64,000 bases of DNA, taken from the NCBI GenBank assembly GCA_027030245.1, contig JALVFE010000032.1:62001-126000 (forward strand), written 5' to 3'. Of the stretch, positions 8,701-16,425 are shown one piece after another. The notes beneath the pieces are model-generated. The model was not told where the DNA came from and searched no databases. It saw only the letters and a program-made list of their open reading frames with translations. How positions within the stretch are numbered: position 1 is the stretch's first letter; the number at the start of each line of letters is the position of its first letter. The position numbers and the translations under genes were made by a program. Source of the stretch: Melioribacteraceae bacterium (GTDB lineage Bacteria; Bacteroidota; Ignavibacteria; Ignavibacteriales; Melioribacteraceae).

Positions 8701-10601
8701 ATAGGAGAAATTTCGATAAGCTTTTTGTATTTCTCTTCGCTTTTTTTCAAAGCATCTTGCATTCTAACCAGTTCGGTAATATCTTCGGAAATCGATAAAA
8801 TGCCTTCTTCCAAATTAGGCAGATGAATTTTTGTTTCGCTCAACCGTACGTAAATTTCACTCCCGTCTTTTTTTATACTTTTCAGTGTATGCCTTAATGT
8901 TTCGCCATTCATTATCTTTTCTATATTACGATCGAAGCTTTCAAGGTTTTCGGGATGGGTGAAAATTTTTACGTTTTTTCCGATAAGTTCCCCTTTTTCA
9001 TAGCCGAAGTTTTCGTAAAGGGTTTTGTTGGCATCAATAATATTTCCGTTTCTATCTTCCAGCATTATACCGTTGGGCGCTAAATCGAATAGGGTTCGAT
9101 AACGCAATTCATTTTCTTCCAATCTCTTTTTGGCAATTACCCATTCGGTTATATCCCGCGCAACCCCAACTATTCCTAAAAAATTATTTTCGCTGTCAAC
9201 TAGTGTGGTAATTCTGTCTTCTATCCAACGGTATTCTCCTGTTTTAATATTTTTAATTCTGTAATCTCTTTGACCGGAGCCTTTTTTGCTTACTATTTCT
9301 TGCGTGGATTTTTTTACGTTTTCAACATCATCGGGATGAACATTTTCAAACCAAACTCTCGGATCTTTGTAAAACTCTTCTTGCTTTATGCCCATAATCT
9401 TTTCGGTTTTCGGACTGATAAAAACCACTTTGCCGTTAAAGAGTTTTCCGGGATTTACGCAATCTATTTGATACACAATTTCGTCTATATTGTTCAAAAT
9501 TATTCTGTACCGTTTTTCGTCTTTTTCCAATTTGGCAACTATTTTTTTTCTTTCCGTAATATCATTCAAAAATGCCGCAATGAAGGTCTCACCGTCAATT
9601 TCCAACAAAGAAACGCTTACATCCAAATCAATTAATGATCCGTTTTTACATTTGTGCTTTGTTTCGAAGCGGGCTTTTCTTTTTGTTAGTATTTCTTCAA
9701 TAAGTTCCTTGATTTTATCTTGAGGGATTTGGGCTTCCAAATCTCGAATATTCATGTTTTTTATTTCGTTCAAAGAATATCCGGTCATTTGGGAATAAGC
9801 GGGATTCACGTCAACAATAGTCCCGTTTGTATCGGTCAGCAGAAATCCGTTTAGTGTCGTTTTTAGGATTGTTTTATTTATGTTGATTTCGGTTTGTAAT
9901 TTTCTGCTTGTTTCGGTCAGTTCTTTAATTTTATTGTTTAAATTAATGTTGGCTATATTTAATAGTTTTAAGTTTTTTGCTTTTTGCCTGTCTTTTGCAA
10001 CAAGAACAAATCCCAGCACGAACAATAAAACTGTTGAGAAAATGATGGAGAGAACTTTATATTTATAAAAATTCTTTCTTGTTATGTTAAAATGATTGTA
10101 TATAAATGCTTTTGCATTGTTTATTAAAGAAGAAACATTCGTAAATTTTAAATGGATATCGTTTATTCTTTTGTCGAAAGCGTCAGGGTTTTCATTTAAT
10201 CTGAATTTTCTTGTTTGCAAAATAATTTCGTCGATTAAGTTTTTTGTTTTACTCAAGTCTGTTCTTATTTTGCCGAACCGTACCGGAAGGATTTCTTTCC
10301 CGTCTTTTTTCCAGCCGTTTAAGATTAGGTCTAATTCCTCATGAGCTTTATTAATATGAGAATTAAAATTAGTCCAGTATTCGGATTTATGATAATCGCG
10401 GAAATATTGCAAATTCAGATGGGCTTCGTTTACGTTGTTCAGAAGATCGGATACCGTGAAAACCACTTCACCTTGGTTGAAGGTAACATCGGTGGCGGTT
10501 TCAAATTCCCGTATTAAAAAAAACAACAGCAGTCCGCTAATTGCGATGTAGAAAAAATATTGACCGATTAATCTGTAAAGATTTAAGATTCTCTTGTTCA
10601 T
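5703..10601 (-). CDS. Very large membrane sensor kinase with about nine PAS domains (NarX/DegS type)
   Basis: A 1632-residue protein. An N-terminal membrane helix (about 15-33) and a second (about 183-205) flank a predicted extracytoplasmic helical sensor region. A coiled linker follows, then nine PAS/PAC units that I count by their recurring starts (KTTLNGFLLTD, LNNIDEIVYQID, FDLAPNGIMLED, IEISPIGVTILK, HIARLGNWQWD, MKAAPIGIGLVK, FEHAPISIWEED, ERRQEAIWSID, SAQDAIIASKD). Most end in a DITE/DITER PAC motif. The end is HisKA_3 with REIHDDLGQTLTALK and a HATPase with DDGKGID and LGLLGIKERV. That output type pairs with NarL regulators, and the next gene is one, overlapping by ATGA. Confidence 0.93.
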   Translation of the reverse strand: MNKRILNLYRLIGQYFFYIAISGLLLFFLIREFETATDVTFNQGEVVFTVSDLLNNVNEAHLNLQYFRDYHKSEYWTNFNSHINKAHEELDLILNGWKKDGKEILPVRFGKIRTDLSKTKNLIDEIILQTRKFRLNENPDAFDKRINDIHLKFTNVSSLINNAKAFIYNHFNITRKNFYKYKVLSIIFSTVLLFVLGFVLVAKDRQKAKNLKLLNIANINLNNKIKELTETSRKLQTEININKTILKTTLNGFLLTDTNGTIVDVNPAYSQMTGYSLNEIKNMNIRDLEAQIPQDKIKELIEEILTKRKARFETKHKCKNGSLIDLDVSVSLLEIDGETFIAAFLNDITERKKIVAKLEKDEKRYRIILNNIDEIVYQIDCVNPGKLFNGKVVFISPKTEKIMGIKQEEFYKDPRVWFENVHPDDVENVKKSTQEIVSKKGSGQRDYRIKNIKTGEYRWIEDRITTLVDSENNFLGIVGVARDITEWVIAKKRLEENELRYRTLFDLAPNGIMLEDRNGNIIDANKTLYENFGYEKGELIGKNVKIFTHPENLESFDRNIEKIMNGETLRHTLKSIKKDGSEIYVRLSETKIHLPNLEEGILSISEDITELVRMQDALKKSEEKYKKLIEISPIGVTILKEGKIVYANPALAETLGFKNTNELLGKSIIDFVHPKYLQFAQRRLRNLTDKKQSKVNLAEEKFIKKTGEEIDVLVVGQQIEFEGEDAVQGYIYDITEQKMLNLELQKSKEQLKEAQHIARLGNWQWDLQTNEIEWSDEIFNIFEIQPNEIEKSYETFKNMVYEEDKKYVEKKINSAIRLKKTFDIIHRIYLKNGKIKYVQARGKVYYDTDDNPLRVVGTLQDITELKQTELALQESERRISGIMKAAPIGIGLVKNRVLDYVNDYLCNFLGYTKSEMEGKPTELFYPNKDEYQKIGELYQIAAQKGVASDEAVIQCKSGKLVNVIISLCPLDKNDLSQGSIFSVLDITERKQIENHLKFEEARYRGLFEHAPISIWEEDFHEGKKYIDELKQKGIKDFNKYFTENPDELKKMIGLVKIININNETVRMLKVKSKRQILQGLEQMFIPESIETFKDEISLLAEGKTKFAQESKQRDFTGNIQDIFVTVSIAPGFEKDWKRVFVTILDITEQKRYTETIKASEANLRSLIERRQEAIWSIDKNYNFIIFNNYAKQKYKQIYGIIPRKGKNTLDGLTDELKRLWKPKYDEALKGNRIHFEFNEKFDGQIHYFDVYLTPIVTDNRVTGVSVIAINIDDKIKQESQLRYQAKLLDSAQDAIIASKDYEMDTDLNHTITYWNKGAERLYGWKKEEVLGKRILDVLKSQPVNTTFAQIGKEISERGEWVGEIIQHNRKGERIISLTSINAVYENGKIVGTFGVNRNITELKETYNKLEESQKQLQALAEYLEKIREEERTYIAREIHDDLGQTLTALKIDLAWLTKNLGKSKGNIENKLNDMIKLVDRTIKTVQKISSQLRPGILDDLGFVAAIEWATSEFQQRTGIGCNLQINPEFFDLKENFSVALFRIYQEILTNISRHANAHNVKIVIAKNENSVKLFVKDDGKGIDKNKIDDPKSLGLLGIKERVRGLKGNLKIAGEQGKGTTIEIVLPLKGKAK

Positions 10602-10649
10602 TTTGAACTCGAAGATGTTGTTTGTAATTTATCTAACTAAAAACCGGAG

Positions 10650-10675
10650 AAGGGAAACCTGTACCGGTTTCCCTT
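10650..10675 (-). terminator. Hairpin between the DUF971 gene and the large kinase gene
   Basis: A 10-base perfect stem, AAGGGAAACC at 10650-10659 and GGTTTCCCTT at 10666-10675, with a 6-base loop. Read on the minus strand it directly follows the stop of the DUF971 gene, with a T-rich stretch slightly further on. It is likely to end transcription of the deoA/SPFH/DUF971 group before the kinase operon. Confidence 0.55.
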
Positions 10676-11008
10676 TTATTGATTGTTTTCGTTTTGTTTC
10701 TCGAGAAGTTCTCCCCACCGGAGTAGTAGATCCCACGAATAAATCCCGTGGTCATAACCGTCTTTCCAACGGATTTGAATTGCGTAACTGCCAACTTGTT
10801 CAATCGCGGCAATTTCATATTTACCGGGTTTATCGGGACCTTGGGGCGGAGGCGGATAATGTTTCCACAGAATAGTCTCGCCTTTGTTTCCGGCATCCGG
10901 AGATTCATCCCTTAAGAATTTAAGCGGATAATTATATGTTTTACCGTTATCCCAAACTATTGTTAATGTATCTTTGTCTTTTAACTCGATCTTTGTCGGC
11001 ATAGCCAT
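10676..11008 (-). CDS. DUF971 (GBBH-like N-terminal domain) protein
   Basis: A 110-residue protein matching the DUF971 family, which resembles the N-terminal domain of gamma-butyrobetaine hydroxylase: KIELKDKDTLTIVWDNGKTYNYPLKFLRDESP, then an AIEQVGSYAIQIRWKDGYDHGIYSWDLL core. This small fold is linked in other organisms to iron-sulfur or Mrp/ApbC-type proteins; no catalytic function is assigned. It sits 27 bases after the prohibitin-like gene on the same strand. An overlapping second frame is not supported. Confidence 0.85.
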   Translation of the reverse strand: MAMPTKIELKDKDTLTIVWDNGKTYNYPLKFLRDESPDAGNKGETILWKHYPPPPQGPDKPGKYEIAAIEQVGSYAIQIRWKDGYDHGIYSWDLLLRWGELLEKQNENNQ

Positions 11009-11035
11009 AAATTAAGATCTCCCTCCATGTTGTGT

Positions 11036-11917
11036 TTAGTTGTTTCCTAAGATTATCGGTAATCCGTCTTTTCCCGATCCAATTACCACAACTTTTGTAT
11101 TTGGTGAATTTGCTAATTTTTCTGTTGCTTCTATTCCTTTCCACCTTAGTAAATTAGTGTTTATCCCTTCGGAAACGATTCTCTGAAAATCGCGTATACC
11201 CTGAGCTTCTATTCTTTTTCTTTCGGCTTCTTGCTTTTCTTTGTTGAGTACAAAAGTCATTCTCTGACTTTCTTGTTCCGCTTGAAGTTTTTCCGTAATC
11301 GATTGGGTTAACCGCGCGGGTAAAATTATTTGTCGCATCGGCGCGCGTTCTATAATAATTCCTCTCGGACCTACCAAACTGTCTAATTCCTGTGTAATCT
11401 CCGTTGCCAATCTTTCCCTCGAAGCGGTATATAACGCCTTTGCTTCGTATCTTGCCGTTACTCCTCTTACCACCGAACGGAATTGCGGAATAAGGATTAT
11501 TTGGGTGTAATTGGGTCCGACGGTTTTATAAATTTCGTTTGCTTTATCGGGATTAAGTTTGTAAAGTAAACTTATTTCCAGTTGAATGGGTAAGCCTTCT
11601 TTTGAAGGTACGTTCATTTCTTCTTTTATCTCTTCGGTTTTAATATTAAACTTTACCACTTTTGCCAAAGGGTTTACCAAATTAACACCCGATTTCAATG
11701 TGTTGTCGCTTACTTTACCGAAAAAGTCTACTACTCCAACCATACCGGCAGGAACAACGGTAAACATTTGCGCGATTGCTACTAATATGGCAATAACAGA
11801 AACTAATCCGGCGAATGTCATCTCCTGTTTTCTGTGGGTTTTTTTTAGATTTAAAAATGCTGCGAATGAAACAATTGCAATTAATATTGCTATTACGAAA
11901 ACCATGTGAACCTCCAA
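11036..11917 (-). CDS. Prohibitin / SPFH-domain membrane protein
   Basis: A 293-residue SPFH (stomatin/prohibitin/flotillin/HflC) protein. Two hydrophobic segments lie near the N-terminus (about 4-22 and 35-56), followed by the SPFH core (VPAGMVGVVDFFGKVSD, LKSGVNLVNPLAKVVKF) and a charged coiled-coil (EKLQAEQESQRMTFVLNKEKQEAERKRIEAQGIRDFQ). Such proteins form ring or cage assemblies on the membrane and often modulate FtsH-type proteases. The second codon region MEVHMVF leaves two possible starts, residue 1 or residue 5. It sits 16 bases after deoA. Confidence 0.9.
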   Translation of the reverse strand: MEVHMVFVIAILIAIVSFAAFLNLKKTHRKQEMTFAGLVSVIAILVAIAQMFTVVPAGMVGVVDFFGKVSDNTLKSGVNLVNPLAKVVKFNIKTEEIKEEMNVPSKEGLPIQLEISLLYKLNPDKANEIYKTVGPNYTQIILIPQFRSVVRGVTARYEAKALYTASRERLATEITQELDSLVGPRGIIIERAPMRQIILPARLTQSITEKLQAEQESQRMTFVLNKEKQEAERKRIEAQGIRDFQRIVSEGINTNLLRWKGIEATEKLANSPNTKVVVIGSGKDGLPIILGNN

Positions 11918-11933
11918 TTATATTTATTAAAAC

Positions 11934-13238
11934 TTAATGTATTATTTTTTTTATCAATTTGGCTTTTCTTGATTTCGTCTTGGAAATTAAAACCGCATCA
12001 TTGATCAGTTGTTTTGCGGTTTCTATTCCGTTTTTATTGTCCGAAAACAATTCCGCCACAAGTTTGCCTTTAGCGAGTTTTTCACCTAGCGCCGTGTGGA
12101 AAATAATTCCCGCTTTCGGATCTATTTTGTCTTCTTTGGTTTTTCTTCCCGCTCCAAGTTCAAGCGCCGCCATTCCGATTTTATAAGTATCTATTTTTTT
12201 TACGTAACCGCTTGATCCGGAGAATATTTTTTCAGAGTATTTGGAACGGGGATATTTACCGGGATTTTTTAGGAAAAAGATATTTCCGTTTTGGTGTTCT
12301 GCAATTTGCAAAAACTTATCGAAAGCTTTACCGGTTTTTATCATTTCTTTGGAGAGTTCAATTCCTTCTTTTAACGTAGAAACTTTTTTGCCTAACAGCA
12401 GCATTGCCCCGGAAAGATTTAGGGATAACTCTAACAAATCGTTTACGTTTTCGCCTTGAAGAACTTTAATACTTTCGTACACTTCAAACCAATTGCCTAT
12501 ATATTTCCCCAGCGGTTGATTCATATCGGTAATAAATGCAATTACTTTTTTGTTAAAACTTTTGGCGGTGGAAATTAACGAATTCGCTAACTCGGATGCA
12601 TCCGAATTCTTTTTCATGAATGCGCCGCTTCCGGTTTTTACGTCTAAAACCAAACCGTCTATTCCTTCGGCTAATTTTTTGCTCATTATACTTGCCGTTA
12701 TGAACGGTATCGATTCTACTGTAGCCGTAACATCCCGTAACGAGTAAATTAATTTATCTGCCGGCGCAATGTCTTTTGTTTGACCTATAAGCACCGCGCC
12801 GATTTTTTTCAGATTTTTTTTATAGACTTTTAATGATAAGTTTGTTCTAAATCCGGGTATCGATTCGAGTTTATCGAGAGTTCCGCCGGTATGCCCTAAA
12901 CCCCGTCCGGAAATCATCGGGACGTTAACGCCCGCAGCTGCAACAATTGGAGCAATTATTAACGAAGTTTTATCGCCCACGCCGCCGGTAGAATGTTTGT
13001 CGATTTTATAACCATGGATATCGTCGAGATTTAAAACTTTACCGCTGTAAAGCATTGAATTTGTGAGTGCGGATGTTTCGCGTTTGTTTAATCCATTTAA
13101 AAATGCCGCCATCAAAAAAGCGGAAAATTGATAATCGGGAATTTTCTTCTTAGTATAATTTTCAACGAGATACGAAATTTCTTCACTCGAAAGCGCTTTC
13201 CCATCGCGTTTTTTCTTAATTAATTCAACAGTATTCAT
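11934..13238 (-). CDS. deoA: Pyrimidine-nucleoside / thymidine phosphorylase
   Basis: A 434-residue enzyme of the nucleoside phosphorylase II family. Signature motifs are KHSTGGVGDKTSL (phosphate and nucleoside binding), SGRGLGHTGGTLDKLESIPG and DVKTGSGAFMK, followed by the C-terminal PYNP domain. It cleaves thymidine and/or uridine with phosphate to the base and (deoxy)ribose 1-phosphate, for pyrimidine salvage. Length is normal. It could equally be named pdp; substrate range cannot be told from sequence. It leads a three-gene minus-strand group and faces pepT across a 141-base shared upstream region. Confidence 0.95.
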   Translation of the reverse strand: MNTVELIKKKRDGKALSSEEISYLVENYTKKKIPDYQFSAFLMAAFLNGLNKRETSALTNSMLYSGKVLNLDDIHGYKIDKHSTGGVGDKTSLIIAPIVAAAGVNVPMISGRGLGHTGGTLDKLESIPGFRTNLSLKVYKKNLKKIGAVLIGQTKDIAPADKLIYSLRDVTATVESIPFITASIMSKKLAEGIDGLVLDVKTGSGAFMKKNSDASELANSLISTAKSFNKKVIAFITDMNQPLGKYIGNWFEVYESIKVLQGENVNDLLELSLNLSGAMLLLGKKVSTLKEGIELSKEMIKTGKAFDKFLQIAEHQNGNIFFLKNPGKYPRSKYSEKIFSGSSGYVKKIDTYKIGMAALELGAGRKTKEDKIDPKAGIIFHTALGEKLAKGKLVAELFSDNKNGIETAKQLINDAVLISKTKSRKAKLIKKIIH

Positions 13239-13312
13239 TTAAGTTCCGTGGTTAATTGAAAAATGTAAAGCTTTAATTTTATTAGTATCTTTAATGATTG
13301 AAACTGAGATTG

Positions 13313-13335
13313 ATATTGAAACTCATTTTCAATAT
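13313..13335. promoter_or_regulatory. Fur-like palindrome in the deoA-pepT divergent region
   Basis: ATATTGAAA at 13313-13321 is the exact reverse complement of TTTCAATAT at 13327-13335. The 15-base core (TGAAACT, C, ATTTTCA) resembles the 7-1-7 layout of Fur/PerR-family operators, and a partial repeat (GATTGAAACTGAG) lies just to the left. It is about 45 bases upstream of the pepT start. The resemblance is visual; neither pepT nor deoA is a classical iron-regulated gene. Confidence 0.35.
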
Positions 13336-13379
13336 TATTATCTGTAAAATAAATAATTATCCAAAACTTTGAGGTAAAA

Positions 13380-14624
13380 ATGTTTGATGAAAATTATCAA
13401 TTTACTTGTGTCGACCGCTTTCTAAAATATGTAAAATACGATACCCAATCGAATGAAGAATCGGAAACTTTCCCCAGCGATCCCAAACAATTGGAATTAT
13501 CAAAAGATTTGGTAGAAGAACTAAAAGAAATCGGTTTGGAAGATGCCCACATGGACGAATGGGGTTACGTAATGGCAACACTTCCATCCAACACGGATAA
13601 AGATGTTCCGGTAATAGGTTTTATTGCTCACGTTGATACTTCGCCTGCTGTTAGCGGAAAAGACGTTAAACCTAAAATTCATAAAAATTACCAAGGCGGC
13701 GATATTGTTTTGGAAAACGGTAAAGTAATTGAAGCTGATAGCAATCCCGAGTTAAAAGATATGATCGGATTTGATATTATAACGACCGACGGCACAACTT
13801 TGTTGGGCGCAGACGACAAAGCGGGCATTGCGGAAATTATGGATGCGATGAATTATTTGGTTACACATCCCGAAATTAAACACGGAACCATAAAAATCTG
13901 CTTTACGCCGGATGAAGAAGTCGGAAGAGGAACGGAACATTTCGATGTGAAAAAGTTTGGAGCAAAATACGCTTACACAATAGACGGCGGAACAAGAGGC
14001 GAAGTGGAAACCGAAACTTTCAGCGCTGATGCAGTTAATATAGATTTTATCGGTAAGAACGTTCATCCCGGTTATGCAAAAGGTAAAATGATTAACTCCA
14101 TTAAAATGGCAGCGCATTTTCTCGAGTTGCTTCCGAAAGACAGATTATCTCCCGAAACTACCGAAGGACGCGAAGGTTATGTGCATCCGGTATCGATTAA
14201 CGGAAACGAAGAAAAAACCACGGTTAAATTTATTATCCGTGATTTTATAGACGAAAAACTAAAAGAATATGAAGATTTACTGAAAGAACTTGCGGATAAA
14301 ACCGTAGAAGCTTTTCCGGGTTCTTCCATGGAATTCAAAGTAATCGAACAATACAGAAATATGAAAAATATATTGGATCAACATCCGCAAGTGGAAGAAT
14401 TTGCTTTGGAAGCGCTGCGACGTCTCGGTATCAAACCGATTCAATCGGCAATTAGAGGAGGCACGGACGGTTCGAGACTAAGTTATATGGGCTTGCCCAC
14501 GCCAAATTTGTTTGCCGGCGGGCATAACTTCCATGCAATTACGGAATATGTAGCGGTTCAAGATATGGAAGCCGCAACAAAAATGATTGTTACGTTAATA
14601 CAAGTGTGGGAAGAAAAATCTTAA
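13380..14624 (+). CDS. pepT: Peptidase T (tripeptide aminopeptidase, M20B)
   Basis: A 414-residue dinuclear zinc peptidase that removes the N-terminal residue of tripeptides in the cytosol. Metal and catalytic motifs are visible in order: IAHVDTSPAVSG, LLGADDKAGIAE, FTPDEEVGRGTEHFD, DGGTRGEVETETF and the C-terminal RGGTDGSRLSYMGLPTPN with GGHNFHAITEY. The start is supported by a GAGGT sequence a few bases before the ATG. Length is normal for PepT. A Fur-like palindrome lies upstream. Confidence 0.96.
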   Translation: MFDENYQFTCVDRFLKYVKYDTQSNEESETFPSDPKQLELSKDLVEELKEIGLEDAHMDEWGYVMATLPSNTDKDVPVIGFIAHVDTSPAVSGKDVKPKIHKNYQGGDIVLENGKVIEADSNPELKDMIGFDIITTDGTTLLGADDKAGIAEIMDAMNYLVTHPEIKHGTIKICFTPDEEVGRGTEHFDVKKFGAKYAYTIDGGTRGEVETETFSADAVNIDFIGKNVHPGYAKGKMINSIKMAAHFLELLPKDRLSPETTEGREGYVHPVSINGNEEKTTVKFIIRDFIDEKLKEYEDLLKELADKTVEAFPGSSMEFKVIEQYRNMKNILDQHPQVEEFALEALRRLGIKPIQSAIRGGTDGSRLSYMGLPTPNLFAGGHNFHAITEYVAVQDMEAATKMIVTLIQVWEEKS

Positions 14625-14660
14625 ACTAATTTGTTGAATTTTTAACAAAGATAAAACAAA

Positions 14661-16352
14661 ATGTTAGAGTTAGAAAAATTAACTTTCGATTTGGTAGTTA
14701 AAAAAGCTACCGAAAAGTATAACGGCGACCTTGCCCTTTCTAAAATTAACGGGGAAGGATTAACCTATTCGGAATTGGGCGAGAAAGTAAAATCCATCTC
14801 TTCGTTTTTAAGAGAGAAAGGAATCAGAAAGGGCGACCGTGTAGCTCTGATAGGAGAAAACCAACCTAATTGGGGCGTTGCTTATTTATCTATTACTTCC
14901 ATCGGCGCAGTGGTTGTACCTATAATGACGGAATTCTCTGCTTCGGAAGTTCACCATATTATACGCCACTCGGGAAGTAAAGCGATATTTGTTTCTTCAA
15001 AACTCTACGAAAAAGTAGAAGATTGTGATTACGAGGACGTGCATTCGATTATTTTAATCGACGATTTTTCCGTTGTTCCGCCGAAAACCAGCACTGCTTT
15101 TTTGAAAGAAGTGATCAAAAGCGGAAAGAAAGAATTCGAGAAAATTAAATCGGCGGCTTACAAAATAATAAACAAAGATTATGATGAAATAAAAGAAGAC
15201 GATCTTGCATCGATAGTTTATACTTCGGGCACAACGGGGCATTCGAAAGGCGTTATGTTAACCCACAAAAACATAATCTACGATGCCATTGCCACACTTA
15301 AAATGGTAACAATAACTCCCGAGGACAGGCTTCTTTCAATATTACCTTTGGCTCATACATTCGAATGCACGCTCGGTTTTATTACACCCGTTATGGCCGG
15401 AGCGAAAATTTATTATTTGGACAGACCGCCAACAGCTTCGGCGCTTATTCCCGCAATGGCAAAAGTAAAGCCGACTATAATTTTATCGGTGCCATTGGTA
15501 ATAGAAAAAATTTATAAAATGAGAGTGTTACCGGAATTGACCAAGAAACCGGTTATAAAAACGTTGTATAAATTTTCTCCCGTACGTAAGAAACTGCATA
15601 AAATTGCAGGTAAAAAACTTATTAATACATTCGGCGGTGAGCTCCGCTTGTTCCCAATCGGCGGCGCGGCGCTCGCTTACGATGTGGAAAAATTTTTACG
15701 AGAAGCCGGATTCCCTTATGCAATCGGGTATGGACTTACTGAAACTTCTCCTGTTGTAACGGGAGACGATAACGTACATACGAAATTCAGAGCAAGCGGA
15801 AGAGCTCTTGAAGGTATGGAAATTAAAATAGATAATCCCGATCCGGAAACCGGCGAAGGCGAAGTTTTGATTAAAGGTCCGAATGTAATGAAAGGCTATT
15901 ATAAAGATCCCGAAACAACAAAATCGGTTTTTACCGAAGACGGTTGGTTTAAGTCGGGCGATCTCGGATACATTGATGAAGAAGGGTATTTGTTTATTCG
16001 CGGAAGATCGAAAAACGTTATTATCGGTCCGAACGGAAAAAACATTTATCCCGAACAAATAGAAGGCGTAATTAACGATTTGCCGTATGTGGTTGAATCG
16101 TTGGTTTATGAAAAAGACGGAAAATTAATAGCCAAAGTACACTTAAATTATGAAGAGTTGGACGATGAGTTTAATTTGCACGGAATTCCGGATCCCGATG
16201 CGCGCAAGAAAATTCAAGCTATTCTTGATTCCATATTGAAAGCGACCAACGAAAAAGTATCTTCGTTTTCGAGAATCAGCGGAATAGTTGAACAACCGGA
16301 GCCGTTCGAGAAAACACCGACTAAAAAAATCAAGAGATATTTATACATTTAA
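14661..16352 (+). CDS. AMP-dependent long-chain acyl-CoA synthetase
   Basis: A 563-residue adenylate-forming enzyme. The AMP-binding motif SIVYTSGTTGHSKGVMLTHKN (about 188-208) and the later IGYGLTETSPVV, GWFKSGDLGYIDEEGYL, RSKNVIIGPNGKNIYPEQIE and C-terminal KTPTKKIKRYLYI (catalytic lysine region) are all present. It activates fatty acids to acyl-CoA at the inner membrane face. It follows pepT by 36 bases and may be co-transcribed. Chain-length specificity is not readable. A strong terminator follows. Confidence 0.93.
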   Translation: MLELEKLTFDLVVKKATEKYNGDLALSKINGEGLTYSELGEKVKSISSFLREKGIRKGDRVALIGENQPNWGVAYLSITSIGAVVVPIMTEFSASEVHHIIRHSGSKAIFVSSKLYEKVEDCDYEDVHSIILIDDFSVVPPKTSTAFLKEVIKSGKKEFEKIKSAAYKIINKDYDEIKEDDLASIVYTSGTTGHSKGVMLTHKNIIYDAIATLKMVTITPEDRLLSILPLAHTFECTLGFITPVMAGAKIYYLDRPPTASALIPAMAKVKPTIILSVPLVIEKIYKMRVLPELTKKPVIKTLYKFSPVRKKLHKIAGKKLINTFGGELRLFPIGGAALAYDVEKFLREAGFPYAIGYGLTETSPVVTGDDNVHTKFRASGRALEGMEIKIDNPDPETGEGEVLIKGPNVMKGYYKDPETTKSVFTEDGWFKSGDLGYIDEEGYLFIRGRSKNVIIGPNGKNIYPEQIEGVINDLPYVVESLVYEKDGKLIAKVHLNYEELDDEFNLHGIPDPDARKKIQAILDSILKATNEKVSSFSRISGIVEQPEPFEKTPTKKIKRYLYI

Positions 16353-16372
16353 GAAATAAAATTCACAAGCGG

Positions 16373-16410
16373 AAATCCGGTTTTATATTAATAAAGCCGG
16401 ATTTTTTTTA
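16373..16410. terminator. Intrinsic terminator between convergent genes
   Basis: Stem AAATCCGG (16373-16380) and CCGGATTT (16397-16404) with an AT-rich loop, followed by a run of eight T. It sits between the acyl-CoA ligase end and the end of the convergent ABC permease gene and could serve both, since an A-rich arm precedes it for the other strand. Confidence 0.8.
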
Positions 16411-16425
16411 TCACATCAGCGATTA

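Noticed and set aside
10633-11144. Overlapping frames inside the DUF971 and prohibitin-like genes
   Set aside because: They are shadows of the real genes in another frame, with no domains and no start signals.
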